Assembly: GCA_016271365.2 (NCBI GenBank)
Contig: CM028132.1
Span: 1,184,559,001 to 1,184,623,000 of the forward strand
Direction of reading: 5' to 3'
Source: Neoceratodus forsteri
Lineage: Eukaryota > Chordata > Ceratodontiformes > Ceratodontidae
Length of the DNA: 64,000 bases
This document shows positions 22,902 to 34,034 of this stretch, in pieces (position 1 is the stretch's first letter; each line of letters starts with the position of its first letter). Under the pieces are notes generated by a model. That model saw only the letters and a list, made by a program, of their open reading frames with translations, did not search any database and was not told where the DNA came from. A program made the position numbers and the translations under genes.

Positions 22902-23302
22902 AGGAAAATGTCCATCTAGGATTAAATTAATCAGTATTGTTACCAATGGAAATCTGCTTTACATAAGCTATTGCCTGAACCCGTAACACTTTTAGGGCCA
23001 GAATTATAACTCATTCAGTTTCCCCTTCCTTTATAGCTGCAGGCATCCATTTTCTAAATCACAGGCAAAGGAAATGACATCACATCAGGGGAAATATGTA
23101 TAGTCGATAAATATTTTAATTAGGAGAGGCACACTAAGCTGAAGCTTGAGTCCAGGTGCAACCTGAGAGCTCAAGAAAGTTAAGTGACTTGCTCAGGCTC
23201 ATACACTAATACAAGTGAGGACTGTGGGATTCAAATGCCGGTCTCCAGCTTTGCAGCACTGAGCCTTAAACCACTGCACTACACTCCCTCCTTGAAGGGC
23301 AG
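22902..23302. repeat. Left terminal inverted repeat with SINE-like head
   Basis: Complement of 24258-24660. It includes, on the minus strand, a tRNA-like promoter: TAGTGCAGTGGTTTAAGGC (A-box-like, near 23280) and GCATTTGAATCCCAC (B-box-like, near 23235), then GAGCAAGTCACTTAAC. Nearer the tip is CTGCAGCTATAAAGGAAGGG. Confidence 0.82.
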
Positions 23303-24257
23303 TGGAAATTAAACAAAATATGTTTTTTTACCCAGTCAGTGGGGATGTGAACTTGTCTCTAATCTTGAAGGGGTTGCTATAAACAAAAGTTGTGTGCTGC
23401 CAGTGCCAATAGTTTCCAAGATCCTTTGGGGTGTATATTGCTATGTATGATGTTTTGTGACATTTATTTTAGTAAAATGTTTAGTGCCAGTGTGATTTGC
23501 AGAGTATTCTGCTACTGTGGTAACACTGTCAATCATTTTTATTCCTGTACCTATTTAGTTCCAGTATTTGTTCGCACTGCAGTAGTTGTGTTTTTTAAAT
23601 TTTTTTGTTGGCATCATGTTCTGTCATTTCTAGGAGTGTGATCTAGTGGCTAGAGCACAAGCTTGGAACCCAGGAGATGAGAGTTTCAAGCCTCAGTAAA
23701 GTCAAATACTAACTGTGTGACCTTGCGTAAGTCACATAACCCCCCAGTGCTCCTGTCCACCTAACAGCAGACATGAATAGCAGCAGAACCCCACTGAAAA
23801 TGAGGTGGCACATCTCAGCTGGACTATTCTGGGTACATAAGTTGTAAAATAATAATTGTTTTGTGTTGGCGTGTGATAAGATAGATGGCTGTCAGACTGA
23901 ACCCTTCTGAACATAGGTGCCAGAACCTACAGGTGCGTATGGGGGGGGTGGACAATCCTCCTCTTTTGCCCATGAGCATTCAAAGTGTCCCTAAATGCAT
24001 GCAATGTCAGAAGGAAAGCAATTATGCGCTCTTATTACTATAGTGCCCCCCCACACACTCTCACTTTTACACAGCAGATTTTTTTTTTTCCATTTCATGA
24101 TTCCAACTGTTTCACTCTTTTGCCAGCAGGAACTCTCCAGTAGCCCTTTCTTTTTGAAATAAAACCTTTTCACTTCCTTGATGCTCCCAGGTGCAGTCAC
24201 TAAACTATTAAGTGGCTGGTTGTGACAGCTCATCAGGAGGCCTAACTCTTCTTTTCT
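23303..24257. other. Interior of the foldback transposon
   Basis: AT-rich interior without a supportable protein. 23634 to about 23880 is a plus-strand SINE. 24050-24260 has a T-run and pyrimidine-rich stretches. No DDE transposase motif can be read in any frame. Confidence 0.55.
23634..23880 (+). mobile_element. tRNA-derived SINE inside the foldback element
   Basis: GATCTAGTGGCTAGAGCA (A-box-like, 23641) and GAGTTTCAAGCCTC (B-box-like, 23682), then TGTGTGACCTTGCGTAAGTCAC, a MIR-type segment. The 3' end is uncertain and no long A tail is seen. Confidence 0.6.
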
Positions 24258-24660
24258 TCTTCCCTTGGAGGAGGAAGTATAGCACAGTGGTTTAAGGCTC
24301 TGAGTAGCAAACCTGCAGACATAGGTCTGAATCCCACAGTTCCCACTTGCATTACTGTATGACTTGAAGCAAGTCATTTAACTTTCTTGGGCTCTCAGGT
24401 TGCCCTAAACTCAAGCTTCAGCTTAGTGTGCCTCTCCTGGTTAAAATATTTATTCGACTATAGGCGTTCTCCCCTGATGTGATGTCATTTCCTGTGCCTG
24501 TGATTTAGTAAATGGATGCCTGCAGCTATAAAGGGAGGGGCAACTGAATGAGTTATAATTCTGGCCCTAAAAGTGTTACGGGTTTGGTCAATTGCTTATG
24601 TAAAGCAGATTTCCAGTGGTAACAATAGTGATTAGTTCAATCCTAGATGAACGTTTCCCT
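24258..24660. repeat. Right terminal inverted repeat with SINE-like head
   Basis: Inverted copy of 22902-23302 with scattered mismatches. Plus-strand A-box-like TAGCACAGTGGTTTAAGGC (24281) and B-box-like GGTCTGAATCCCAC (24326), then AAGCAAGTCATTTAAC and a TATAAAGGGAGG stretch near 24526. Confidence 0.82.
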
Positions 24661-25068
24661 TTAAATTTCTGGCAGAGCTCACAGTCCGAGACATGGTCAG
24701 GCCCAAGACAGCAGACAAAGAGGATATGGTTGTCTGAAGAGGCAATCTTCTTTCTGCAGCGGCAGCAATGGAAGGATTAACTGTCAACATAAACAAGGTA
24801 AAGGAATTTCTTATAAAACGAAGTAAATAAAAATCGTAGGTGAAAATGGCACAAAACTGCATCGGGGCTTCCGCAGGGATCCATGCGAACAGAGTCGATG
24901 GTGGGAAAGAACTGAGGAGGAAGCGGGGCCGCTCATGCCTTTATAAGGTTGGTGACGTCAGCGTGGGTGGCCCCAGTTGTACTGCTCAAAATCTTCCATG
25001 TGGATCCTGCTTCACTGATGGTGAAGTTCCTACAGTGTGACCTGATGACTGAGATACCCCCGAAGACC
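24661..25068 (-). promoter_or_regulatory. DIRS A 5' leader and right terminal repeat
   Basis: Minus-strand 5' region of A. GTCGATGGTGGGAAAGAACTGAGGA (24892) matches 33853 (A2) and 59932 (E). TATAAAGG on the minus strand near 24945 is a TATA candidate. The end, GTTCC...CCTGATGACTGAGATA, resembles the right tips of A2 and E. The exact terminus is uncertain by a few bases. Confidence 0.65.
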
Positions 25069-26260
25069 CTATGTTCCTTTGTTCTAAGGGTACAGGTTCT
25101 GTGGCCCGCTTTTGAAGTAAGGTCTGCACTTCCTGCAGTAGCAGAGGTAGGTGCTCTGGAGGCTAGGGTGTGGTTAGTGGGGAATGAGCTGGAGGTGTGT
25201 CCAGAAGTTCTACAGCATGACCCTGTTCTATGATCTCCAGATCCCATGCATCTGTAGTTGCCTCCTTTCGCTGGTTTAGGTGGAGGGAGGGGTGAGCCCT
25301 TACAAGCACCCCTGGAGGTAAAGGTATTTGGGGGTGTGGGTAAGTCAGGCAGAGCTGGCTGAGGCAGCTCCTCCACGCCACTGCCTCTAGGGGCTTTTGA
25401 ATGGGCACGTGGGGTAGTACCGGGGACTGCCAAGGCTCCTGCTGTCTGGTGGCTGGGTGCTGTCTGTACCCTTAGGATGAGTATGGCAGAGGGAGTGGAC
25501 AGACTTCAGAGTCCTACCGTACCTGAAGCCTGCAGAGTAAACAGAATTTCTTAGACCTCAGTGCCAAACAACTTCTGCCCTCAAAATGGGTAATTGAGAA
25601 TGGACTGTTGCACATCATTCACAAACCATGCCACTCTCACCCAGGAGTATTGCCTGAGATAGATGCCAGAATCCACAGCCCTGACAGACGCATCTGATAC
25701 ATCATAGGCTGTGGGGAGCAAATGCTTGCCCACATCAGCCCAAGTAGTAACAGCTTTTAAATGATCCTGCTTCAGCCTAAACTCAGATTAGGCTTGTCCA
25801 GCTGCTTTGGCCTTCCTCTAGAGGGTGTTTTGATACTTCATCATGTGGGCTTGTTAGTTAGCAATATGAAGGCCCAATCATGCTCAGGCAAATGCCGTTC
25901 TGCCTAATACACCTATCCTCCAGGTCTTATCATGAGGAAGACAGCGAAGGTGCTTAGGTGCCCTAAACCTATCATGGGTAGCATTAATCACCACTTGTCT
26001 GTCTCAGGTTATGTTGCATAGAATGGCTTCCCAGAAGGGGCCATGTGCATTGTGTCTACCTTCCTGGGTACAGCTCAGATGTTGTTTGGCCTATACCAGG
26101 CAGCAAAGGTGGCATCCTCCAAGGCAGGAAGTAGAGTTGGCACCACAACTGCAGGAGATTCTGGCAGCTCCAGAAACTCTATTAAATTATTTTTAGTAGT
26201 GTCCTGTTCCTCAAGATCAAAGCGCATGGCTGCTTTCAATTGCTGCATCATGGTGAGGAA
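25069..26260 (-). pseudogene. DIRS A2 RT leader and gag C-terminal half
   Basis: RT leader at 25270-25160: TTDAWDLEIIEQGHAVELL. Gag is further right: a YSWVRVAWFVNDVQQSI-like block near 25640-25560 and an AYDVSDASVRAVDSGI-like block near 25690. Stops are frequent, so only homology and not a frame remains. Confidence 0.65.
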
Positions 26261-26490
26261 GAAAAAATTACTCACCTTAGTAATTGTGTTTCTTCTAATG
26301 GAGTCTTGCTGTATTCTGACATTATGCAGTTAGCCCCAGCACTTGAACTGCTCCGGAGAGGAAAGAGTTAACTCTATGCCAAAGAACAGAATGTTGAGCT
26401 TGAGCTCAGTTCAAACCTCTGTCTGCTGCACTTTAAAGTGTAACCGTCAGATTCTTACGAGCTAACACTAACTACTACCCCCACTATGTG
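26261..26490. repeat. DIRS C left inverted terminal repeat
   Basis: Runs from GAAAAAATTACTCACC to about 26490. It preserves the unoccupied target GAGTTAACTC at 26367, which is the empty site for the MITE in the right ITR. The sequence GAGCTTGAGCTCAGTTCAAAC is inverted at 31803-31825. Confidence 0.88.
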
Positions 26491-26754
26491 GAAATTGTAA
26501 AATTTACTAGCCAAAAAGGCAACCAAATATTTTGGATCCACAAAAGACTCAAGTCAACAAATCCAAAACAAAAACTAGGTAATGAACAATATAACTATCA
26601 AAACATATAAATAACCCACCCCTTGTTTAAGAAGGGGAGAGTGCCAAGTACAACCCTGAGGTGCAACACTGCACCTGCCAGCCCACTTCCCAAAAAACAG
26701 CTTCTGAGAGGGGAGGCAGGGAGGGGGAGGTCAGAATACAGCAAGACTCCATTA

Positions 26755-26835
26755 GAAGAAACACAATTACTAAGGTGAGTAATTTTTTTCTTCAAACAAC
26801 ATGAAGTCTTGCTGTATTCTGACATTATGCAGACT
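26755..26835. repeat. DIRS C internal complementary region
   Basis: The minus strand reads the right tip (CTTCATGTTGTTTGAA) joined to the left tip (GAAAAAAATTACTCACCTTAGTAATTGTGTTTCTTC). It carries GGTGAGT at 26774-26780. Confidence 0.88.
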
Positions 26836-26879
26836 ACCAAGCAGTACCTCCATGGAGGAGTGTATCAAACCTATTTTGG

Positions 26880-27904
26880 GAATAGGCTCTGCAGTACTGC
26901 TGTACCAAACCTAGCATCACTCCTAGCCTGCATATCCGGAGAATAATGCTTGGAGAATGCATGGACTGTTTTCCAGGTGGCTGCTTTGCATATCTCTAAT
27001 AAGGGTATATCCCTGGCAGCAGCCAGAGAACCAGCTGTACCTCTAGTCGAATGAGCCCTCAGGCCTGAGGGAGGTACTTTGCCTAGCTTTTCATAGCAGA
27101 ATTATATACAAGAGACAATCTACCTGGCAACAGTTCTCTTAGTAGCAGGTTTACCCCTTCCCATTTCACCATAAGTGAGGAACAACTGGAGGGAGTCAAA
27201 CATAAGCACCTTAGTACGCTCAATGTAGTAGTTAGGAGCCCTTTTAACATCCAAACTGTGTAATCTTCTCTCTCCTGAAGAAGAATGATCAGTGAAGAAC
27301 ACAGGAAGAGACATGGATTGGTTCAGATGAAAATCTGAAACCACTATGGGTAAGAACCTCCTGTTGGTTCTAAGGACCACCTTATCTCTATGGAATGAGA
27401 TAAAATCAGGCTCCACTGACAGAGCTTGCAATTCACCGATACGCCTGGCAGAGGTAATAGCTACCAGGAACACAGTCGTTCAAGTCAAGTATTTAAGTTC
27501 TGCTGAGGCCAAAGGCTCAAAAGGGGGTTGCATAAGCTGAGCAATGCAAACATTAAGATACCAAGCAGGAGTAGGATCCCTAAAAAGGAGATTGGTATGA
27601 AGCAATCCTTTGAAGAATTTACAGAAAACAGGGTGAGATGCCAGTGAGGAGGGCTTTCCCACTGACAGAAATGCAGAAACAGCTGACAAGTGTACTTTGA
27701 GGGTAGCTGGTCTGAGGCCTAAGCCATTAAGATGAACAATGTAATCCAGAACTGTAGATAAGTCAGCAGTATCTGGGGATATGTGCTTACTGGAACACCA
27801 AATGCTGAATCTTTTCCATTTGGAGTTATAAGTTTTTCTGGTGGTAGGTTTTTGAGAGACACTGAGAATGTCCAAAACCCCTTGAGACAGATGCAAATGT
27901 GCAT
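26880..27904 (-). pseudogene. DIRS C tyrosine recombinase
   Basis: One frame with an in-frame stop near 27476 joins 27896-27480 (TTRKTYNSKWKRFSIWC core-binding part, LGLRPATLKVHLSAVSAF) and 27473-27120 (VAITSARRIGELQALSVE, active-site Arg present; HLNQSMSLPVFF; KRTVAR). The C-terminal section (27119-26880) has several stops but still reads STRG-like, AAT/PPGKQSMHSF-like and LGLVQQY-like remnants. Inactive. Confidence 0.85.
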
Positions 27905-27907
27905 ATT

Positions 27908-29798
27908 TTAGCTCTTAAAGAGCCATGCCTTGAGATTGAGAGACCAAAGGTTGGGGTACCAAATCCTCCCCTGAGAAGAGGTTAATGGGATGTGATTCCT
28001 GGGGAGAGATATGGGAAGATGGACTGCTAGGGACAGCAACAGGGGATACCAAGGCTGTCTGGCCCAGTTTGGAGCCATCAGGATCACTTTGCAAGATTGT
28101 GACCTTATTTTGACCAGGACTTTGAACAGTAGAGGAAAAGCATACAGAAATTTCCCCTCCCAATCCAGAATTGAAACATCCAGGGGGACAAACCCAAGAC
28201 TGGGGGTCTGCAACAAAAGAGGGGAAGTTGGTGATTGTCTGGGGCTGCAAAGAGATCTATCTCTGGAGAGCCTCACCTTGAAAAGATCACTTTTAACACT
28301 AGGGGATCCAGGACCATGAGTGATGGCCCTGGGAAATCCTGCTCAATGCATCTGCTAGCACACTGTCCTTCCCCGAAGGTGGACTGCTACCAGAGAGGTC
28401 TGTAGAGAATAAGCCAGGGACCATAATTTCATAGCTTCTGTGCACAAGGCCGTAGACCGAGTGCCTCCCTGCTTGTTGATGTACCACATGGTGGTGGTGG
28501 TGTTGTCTGTCCTGACCTGAACCACCTTGTTCTGTACTGAGTCCAAGAAGGCTTGTAGAGCCAGGTACACTGCCCTGAGCTCCAGAAGACTGATATGGAG
28601 AAAAGACTCCTGAGGGGACCACACTCCCTGAGCTGTGAGGGCTCCCAGGTGAGCACCCCACCCCAGGAGAAAAGCATCTATGGTTAGAACCACAGAATGA
28701 GACTGAGTGATGAATGGAACCCCTTGCCTGAGGTTATCCTGATCCAACCACCATTGGAGAGCCTGGATAAGAGTCTGAGTCACTGGAATTAGTTTGGTTA
28801 GAGGATCTTTTTTCTGAGACCAAAAAGCCCTCAAATGGAACTAGATGTCTCTCATCTGAAATCTGGCCCCTTGGACCACTGCAGTGGAAGCTGCCATGTG
28901 ACCCAGGAGTTGAAGGAAATGCCTTGCTGGTCGAGACACCAGAAGGTGGAACGAAGAAGCCAGCTCTATAATGGTCTTTACCCTTGCCAGAGGGAGAAAG
29001 GTTCTTGCTTTGACAGTATCCAACTCTACCCCTATGAAGGCCGAAGAGTTGCACTGGCTCGAGAACTGATTTGGAAGATTGAGAGGAATCTGAGAAGTGA
29101 GCACTTGTTGGGTCACTTGCAAATTTGACTTGACTTGGTCTGGAGACTGACCCACAATGAGCCAGTCGTCCAGGTATGGGAATATGGAAATGTTTTGTCT
29201 CCTTAGAAAGGCCACTACTACTGCTAGGCATTTTGCAAACACCCTTGGAGCTGATGTTAGGCCAAAGGGCATTGCTTTGAACTGATAATGGCCTGAAGGC
29301 AGTTCGAACATGAGGTACTTTCTGTGGGAGCACCTAATGGGAATGTGAAAATAGGCATCCTTTAGGTCCAGGGAGGCTAGCCTGTCCCCTGGCCTTAGAG
29401 AGGGAAGAATTATTCCCAGAGTCACCATTTTGAATTTTGGCTTTACTAGGTGCTTATTTAAGTATCTTAAATCTAGGATGGGCCGCTACTCCCCTGTTTT
29501 TTTTTGGGGTAAGGAAGTATCTGGAATACAGACCTTTGCTCCTGTGAGGTGTAGGAACTTTCTCTATGGCTCTGAGAGCCAGCAGAGATGAAACCTCTGC
29601 CTCTAGAGAAATGGTTTCGGAGATGTTTGCAGGAGGAAAAGACCTGACCCTCAACTTTAGAAATTTTTTGAAGCTGAGGGCCAGTCCCTGACTTACTACC
29701 TCCAGGACCCACTTGTTTGAGGTAACAGACTTCCAGTCCTGGAAGTAGTAAGCCAGACTGCCTCCTACAGGAATTGGGGAGTCGACCCGGGCTGACAC
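27908..29798 (-). pseudogene. DIRS C RT-RNase H
   Basis: RT N-terminus 29798-29454 (NKWVLEVVSQGLAL, SRYFLTPKKNRG). After a frameshift, 29428-28841 has LDLKDAYFHIPI, PFGLTSAPRVFAKCL and catalytic PYLDDWLIVG. One stop later, RNase H at 28834-28355 shows LTIDAFLLGWGAHLG, LLELRAVYLAL, VRTDNTTT and INKQGGTRS. VLADALSR is in a shifted frame at 28360. The C-terminal block 28276-27908 has YAFPLLF...MAPNWARQPWYPLLLSL. Good enough to define the family. Confidence 0.9.
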
Positions 29799-29824
29799 AT
29801 CAGGGTGTCTGCTTGACAGGAGCC

Positions 29825-31400
29825 TTAGACTGAGAGGAGGATGCAGCCCTGCTCATCCCCCTTCTGCCTCTCCCTCCGAGGAAAAGGAGAGGAGGTCTGT
29901 GCCTGGTAGAAAGGCCTGTGAAAAGGCCTGCCCCTAGATTGCAGCTTCTGAGGAGTTGCCTGCCTTTCCTTGGCCTGTGCACTCCTGTAGGTGGTCCTGT
30001 AGTCATCCATCTTCTTCATATAATTCTCTGTCTGCTCCCCAAACAGAGAATTCTCGATGACAGGGAAATCCATGGTCTTAGCCTGGGTGTCCTGTAATAG
30101 GCTAGTACATCTGAGCCAAGCCAGTCTCTGAAGAGCCACAGATGTAGCCATGACTCATGATGACACATCACTGTAGTCCACAGCAGCATGAAACTGGATT
30201 TTTGATGCCTCAATCCCATCAGCAGCCACCTCCTCCAGCTCCTTGGCAAGCTGGGGGGAAGCCTGTTTAGCCAGTTCCAGAACAGTATCCCATCTGGACT
30301 TCTGGTATCTGGCTGTATAGGTCATATAGTTAGCCTGCCTGAATCCCAAGGAAGATGCCATGTACTGTTTTTTAGCCATGGCATCCAGCTTCCTGGAGTC
30401 TTTATCTGGGGGGTGTGAAGCCAAGGGTATGTTAGCCTTATCACAGGATGCAGTCTGCACGACCCCAACATGGCTGCATTGCTGATACAAGTACTCCATA
30501 CCTTTGCCTGACAACATATACCTCTTGTCCATTCTCCTGTCCACAGGAGGTAAAGAATTTGGAGTTTTAAGTAACTTCTGTGTCTGTTTCCCAAAGGATT
30601 TGTGAAGGGGAATAGACAATCTCTTGGACTCTGGGATGTCCATCATCTCCACATAGTCAGGCTCCTCTTGCTCCTCAACAGCTTCATCCAGAGAGAGCTG
30701 GAGGGTTTCTGCCACTTTTTTATAGAACATAAAGTGGGAAGGGGACTCAGAAAGCCTAGGAGGGGAAACACCAGAAGGTCTGTCTGGGGAGATGTCCAGT
30801 TCTATGGGTTTATCCAGACCTTCCACACCATCATCCTCGTCCCCCTCCAAATCCAGTTCATAATAGTCTTCTGGAGAATAATCCTGAACCAGGGGAACCG
30901 ACCGAACCGAACGGAGGCATCGGATCAGCCGGAACCGAACGAAGCAATTCAACTATATTAATCGCTCTGGCAATTTCCTCGGCGGTTGGACGATGCGGTT
31001 CTGGATCCGAACCAGCCGATTTCTCTTTTTTCTTTCTTTTTGCTGGAACTGACCCCTCAGGATCGGCTCTCCATTTGCCCGATGGAGTCTCGCCCAGGTC
31101 AGTGGGCACTCCCTCAGCTTCGGTCGGAACCGAACCGGGCTGGCCATCCGGGTCAGCGGACTTCTCGGCCTCCTTTTCCCTAAGCCTGCCCAATCTTTTA
31201 TCCAGTGTGGCCTTAGGAAAATGTTTACACGTTTGGCAGTCTGAATCGAGGTGGTCAAAACTCAGACAATAAACACAGGTGGTGTGGGGATCAGCGTTAG
31301 CAAAGGCCTCCCCACACTCACTGCAGTGTTGAAACCAAGTGGGCCCAGTTTTCTCTTGGGTTTCTGAGACAAAGCCATCCTACAACTTGCCCTTTTTTCG
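29825..31400 (-). pseudogene. DIRS C gag
   Basis: The N-terminal zinc-like cluster near 31330-31215 reads CSECG...HTTCVYCLSFDHLDSDCQTC. A charged linker follows (31193-30858; EKEAEKSADPDG, AKRKKKEKS). Then comes an open frame, 30952-30155 (265 codons: MDIPESKRLSIPLHKSFG, MLSGKGMEYLYQQC, AMAKKQYMASSLGFRQANYM), and after one stop 30151-29825 (RLAWLRCTSLLQDTQAK, NSLFGEQTENYMKKMDDYR). A frameshift near 30900 and the stop at 30153 break it. Confidence 0.85.
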
Positions 31401-31699
31401 GCAACAGCCAGGCAAGACCCCCTTATCGGTTCCTAACCGTGTCACGGGTGTTGGAAAAAAAACTATAAATTATGTTTTGTTTAGAACCGATAAGGACCGG
31501 GACCTCACACTAAATTTCAGAACTCAAAGAAAAACACAAGAAAAATAACAGACAACAGTTTCAGCTGAACCGATTGAAAATATTACTTTCACAATTTCCA
31601 CAAATTCAGCACTAGTCCACTACCTAAAGTACTTACTGTACCACAGACAGGGATCTGAACTGAAAAACAAATGAAAATAGCGGTTTAAAACCAACGTTT

Positions 31700-32533
31700 T
31701 TACTGGACTGAACCGATAGCGAAGGAGAGATCTCCGGAGCAACTGTTTAGTTAGGCGGAGTAAAGAATCTGATGGTTACACTTCAGAGTGCAGCAGACAA
31801 GAGGTTTGAACTGAGCTCGAGCTCAACCCTCTGTGCTTTGGCATAGAGTTAAAGAGGACCTTCCCCAGTCACTTTGACTTTCATGCATTAATTATCCCTT
31901 CTTGCATTGATTCTGGAATTGTATTTCATTACTGTCTGCTGCAGTTAGTTTTTGCATTCTGAGCTGCTAAAAACTGCGGGGTGTACCAGAGCTTCTATAG
32001 CAAGCATGGTGTTGCTGTGGGCCCAGGGTTGTACTGCTGACATCATTGTAGGGCAGAGTCAATTTCACACAAAAAAAAAAACAACAAAAAAAAACATACA
32101 GACAAGGCATTTAGATTTTGACATAATGCATTGCTAACAGGGTGTCTTGAGGAAGGGGGAACACAGTATGTACACTAAGTACTGGAAGATTTCCCTTGCA
32201 GCATTGTTGCAATTGCATGGTACTGAATAGTGTGGGTCACTCCTCTATACTACAGTGATGTCATCAAGAGTTAGCAGTCCTGCAGCTGAACAGCAAAGGC
32301 AAGTGCAGCAGGGCTCAAAAACATCTCTAAATCATGGAAGGCAGAGTAAACCTTGACCAGAAATAACAAATGCATACACCTTTTCAGGTCTAATATTGCA
32401 TATAATGACTACAAGCTGTAATCTTTTGGACCATCAGGGAAGGTCTTCTTTAACTCTTTCCTCTACGGAGCAGTTCAAGTGCTGGGGCTAACTGCATAAT
32501 GTCAGAATACAGCAAGACTTCATGTTGTTTGAA
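31700..32533. repeat. DIRS C right inverted terminal repeat (interrupted)
   Basis: Two parts, about 31750-31852 and 32450-32533, complementary to 26261-26490. The MITE lies between them. Confidence 0.85.
31853..32449. mobile_element. 597-bp TTAA-flanked MITE
   Basis: Flanked by TTAA at 31849-31852 and 32450-32453. Tips AGAGGACCTTCCC and (inverted) AGAAGACCTTCCC. It sits in the right ITR of DIRS C. The left ITR shows the empty site (CTTTGGCATAGAG-TTAA-CTCTTTCCTC, complement of 26359-26385), so one TTAA became two. No coding capacity. An A-rich run lies at 32071-32095. Piggybac- or Kolobok-type mobilisation is inferred from the TTAA duplication. Confidence 0.9.
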
Positions 32534-33844
32534 AGTGGGATCCTCAGGAAGGGACAGTGGTGTGTTTACCACACAGTCCTCACTGTAGGTGGACACTGTG
32601 AGTTAGTGCCACAGTGACTTTCAGCATAGTCCTCAGTCTCATCCTGCATTATTAAGTCAAGATTTTATACATACTCATCGTTGAGCAGGTCAATGGGGGG
32701 AAGAGAATGCACTGGTGATGTCGGCAGTACCCTAGGAGGCACCTGTGGCAAGGGTGTACTTTGCTGCGTTGATGGGGAATTAGTAGTAGACCCCTTGGAA
32801 CACAGAGGCAAGGTAACAGGTGTCTACTCATGTTGGAAAAAGATAACAGAATTGCCTGAGGGTCAGTACCCAGTTGGTCAATGGGTGTGACTGGAGAAGT
32901 CAACAATGGAGGCTGAGTCCCCCCATGTCGATGTACCAACTAAAGCCCCAACCTTGGTGTCATGTTGAGGCTCAGGGCGGGAGGGAGACTGGCATCACCG
33001 CTGAAGCAGACAATGCCATGATGATTGTCGTACCTGCAGAGCGAAATGGCGACTTGGAATCCACTGCTGAGGCTCTCTCCTTGTCTGCCCCCTGCCACCC
33101 CATCCCCCAGGACTTACCCTCTGTCCCTGGAATGCACCTGGGGACACTACTCCCGGATCAGAGACAGAAGCTGATCCGGGGGGAGGGAGAGCAGAGTGAA
33201 TCAGCCTGCTGCGTGGGCTCGGCAGAGGCGATGTCCTCCTGCTCGACCTGGCAATTTTTCAGGTATGCTAATTCCCCAGAGAGGTGTGGTGTGCAGTAAA
33301 GTGGTGGCACATGGCTAAATCTCTCCCATGCCCCCCAAGCTTGTAAGGTCTAGCTGTTGGACTCCTAGCCTCTGCTAGGGGCCAATCGAGACCAGGTGCT
33401 TTCTAAACCCCCCCCCCCAAGGACAGCAGACAGACTGTAGGACACTCAGTCCTCCTCCCCTGGCTGGCCCTCTGACTCCCGGGCTCTCTTCAGAACCTAA
33501 GTCATTAGCGTCACACGTGGTAACACTACTGCTTGTTGGCGGGCCAGTGACGCTGCAACTTTCTGCTGGAGCTCCTTCTGTTTTAAGAGGTGTTTCTCTA
33601 GGGCTCCTCTTCAGTGTCACCTGGTTGCAGAATTGAAATCCTGGTGAATTTCGCAGGCTTTCACAGGAGACACAGACATCGTGGGAGTTTGTGTAGATCA
33701 TGTCTTCGCACCCACAATAGCGAAATAATTTCAACAGTTCCTCTGATGACATACAGGTCACCGAAAATTACTGTATAAATTATCTCTACTATAGGGGATA
33801 AAACAAAAAATGGCAACTACTGCTGCAGCGCTTCCTTCAGTGGT
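32534..33844 (-). pseudogene. DIRS A2 gag N-terminal half
   Basis: Degenerate gag. At 33761-33375, SSEELLKLFRYCGCED...SHDVCVSCESL is a reduced zinc-like cluster (C-x-C ... H-x2-C-x2-C), comparable to CDSCG...HSLCLFCLG in D. Acidic and Ser/Thr-rich segments follow to the left (32939-32652), matching 59500-59290 in E. Stops are frequent. Confidence 0.65.
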
Positions 33845-34034
33845 CCGAGTCTGATCGATGGTGGGAAAAGAACTGAGGAGAGGAAGGGCTGCCCACGTTT
33901 ATGTATATACTCATGTCTGACGTCATCATGGGTGACCTCTGGCAGACTGCTTGCAGAAGTTTCTGTGTGGTCCTATCGCCTGGCGACTAGCAGTTCCATA
34001 GGTGTGGCCAGATTAAAGAGATATCCTTGAAGAT
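33845..34034. repeat. DIRS A2 right terminal repeat
   Basis: GATCGATGGTGGGAAAAGAACTGAGGA at 33853, then ...TTCTGTGTGGTCCT...AGTTCCATAGGTGTGGCCAGATTAAAGAGATATCC...GAAGAT. It is colinear with 59925-60113 of E. Confidence 0.75.

Larger units (their letters stand above)
22902..24660. mobile_element. Foldback TTAA transposon (T2/Kolobok-like)
   Basis: 1759-bp element flanked by TTAA on both sides (22898-22901 and 24661-24664). It has about 400-bp terminal inverted repeats, starting TTAAAGGAAAATGTCCATCTAGG on the left and TTAAAGGGAAACGTTCATCTAGG inverted on the right. TTAAAGGRR is, as I recall, the hallmark of the Xenopus T2 MITE family (Kolobok superfamily). No transposase is seen in the 0.95-kb middle, so it is non-autonomous. 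It interrupts the 5' part of DIRS A gag. Confidence 0.85.
661..25068 (-). mobile_element. DIRS retrotransposon A (composite, left-truncated)
   Basis: Old DIRS element split into pieces at 661-901, 2236-4554, 20645-20841, 21056-22901 and 24661-25068. Right to left it reads 5' region, gag, RT-RH, YR. Subtracting inserts leaves about 5.0 kb. The left ITR and ICR are missing: the copy ends at 660/661 inside the YR C-terminal region. Its right end (about 25068) resembles the right ends of A2 and E (GTTCC...CCTGATGA..GAGATA...GAAGA). Continuity across B is shown by RT sequence that runs from QRNR-like codons right of B into FFLVPKR-like codons left of B. A itself sits inside the RT region of A2. 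Confidence 0.82.
26261..32533 (-). mobile_element. DIRS retrotransposon C, nearly complete
   Basis: 6.27-kb element, different family from A and B. The left end GAAAAAATTACTCACCTTAG is at 26261. The right end CAAGACTTCATGTTGTTTGAA is at 32513-32533. The ends are inverted repeats (left TCTTGCTGTATTCTGACATTATGCAG; right its complement at 32492-32517). Order: gag (31400-29825), RT-RH (29798-27908), YR (27904-26880). Only a few stops and frameshifts break it, but a MITE sits in its right ITR. Confidence 0.93.
25069..34034 (-). mobile_element. DIRS retrotransposon A2 (composite, right part)
   Basis: Old copy closely related to A and E. Visible pieces are 25069-26260 (RT leader and gag C-terminal half) and 32534-34034 (gag N-terminal half, leader, ITR). 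Its left half must lie beyond A, outside or lost. DIRS C splits its gag at CATGGTGAGGAA / AGTGGGATCCTC; E shows the uninterrupted form at 57798-57822. The right tip ...TTGAAGAT ends at 34034. Confidence 0.82.
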
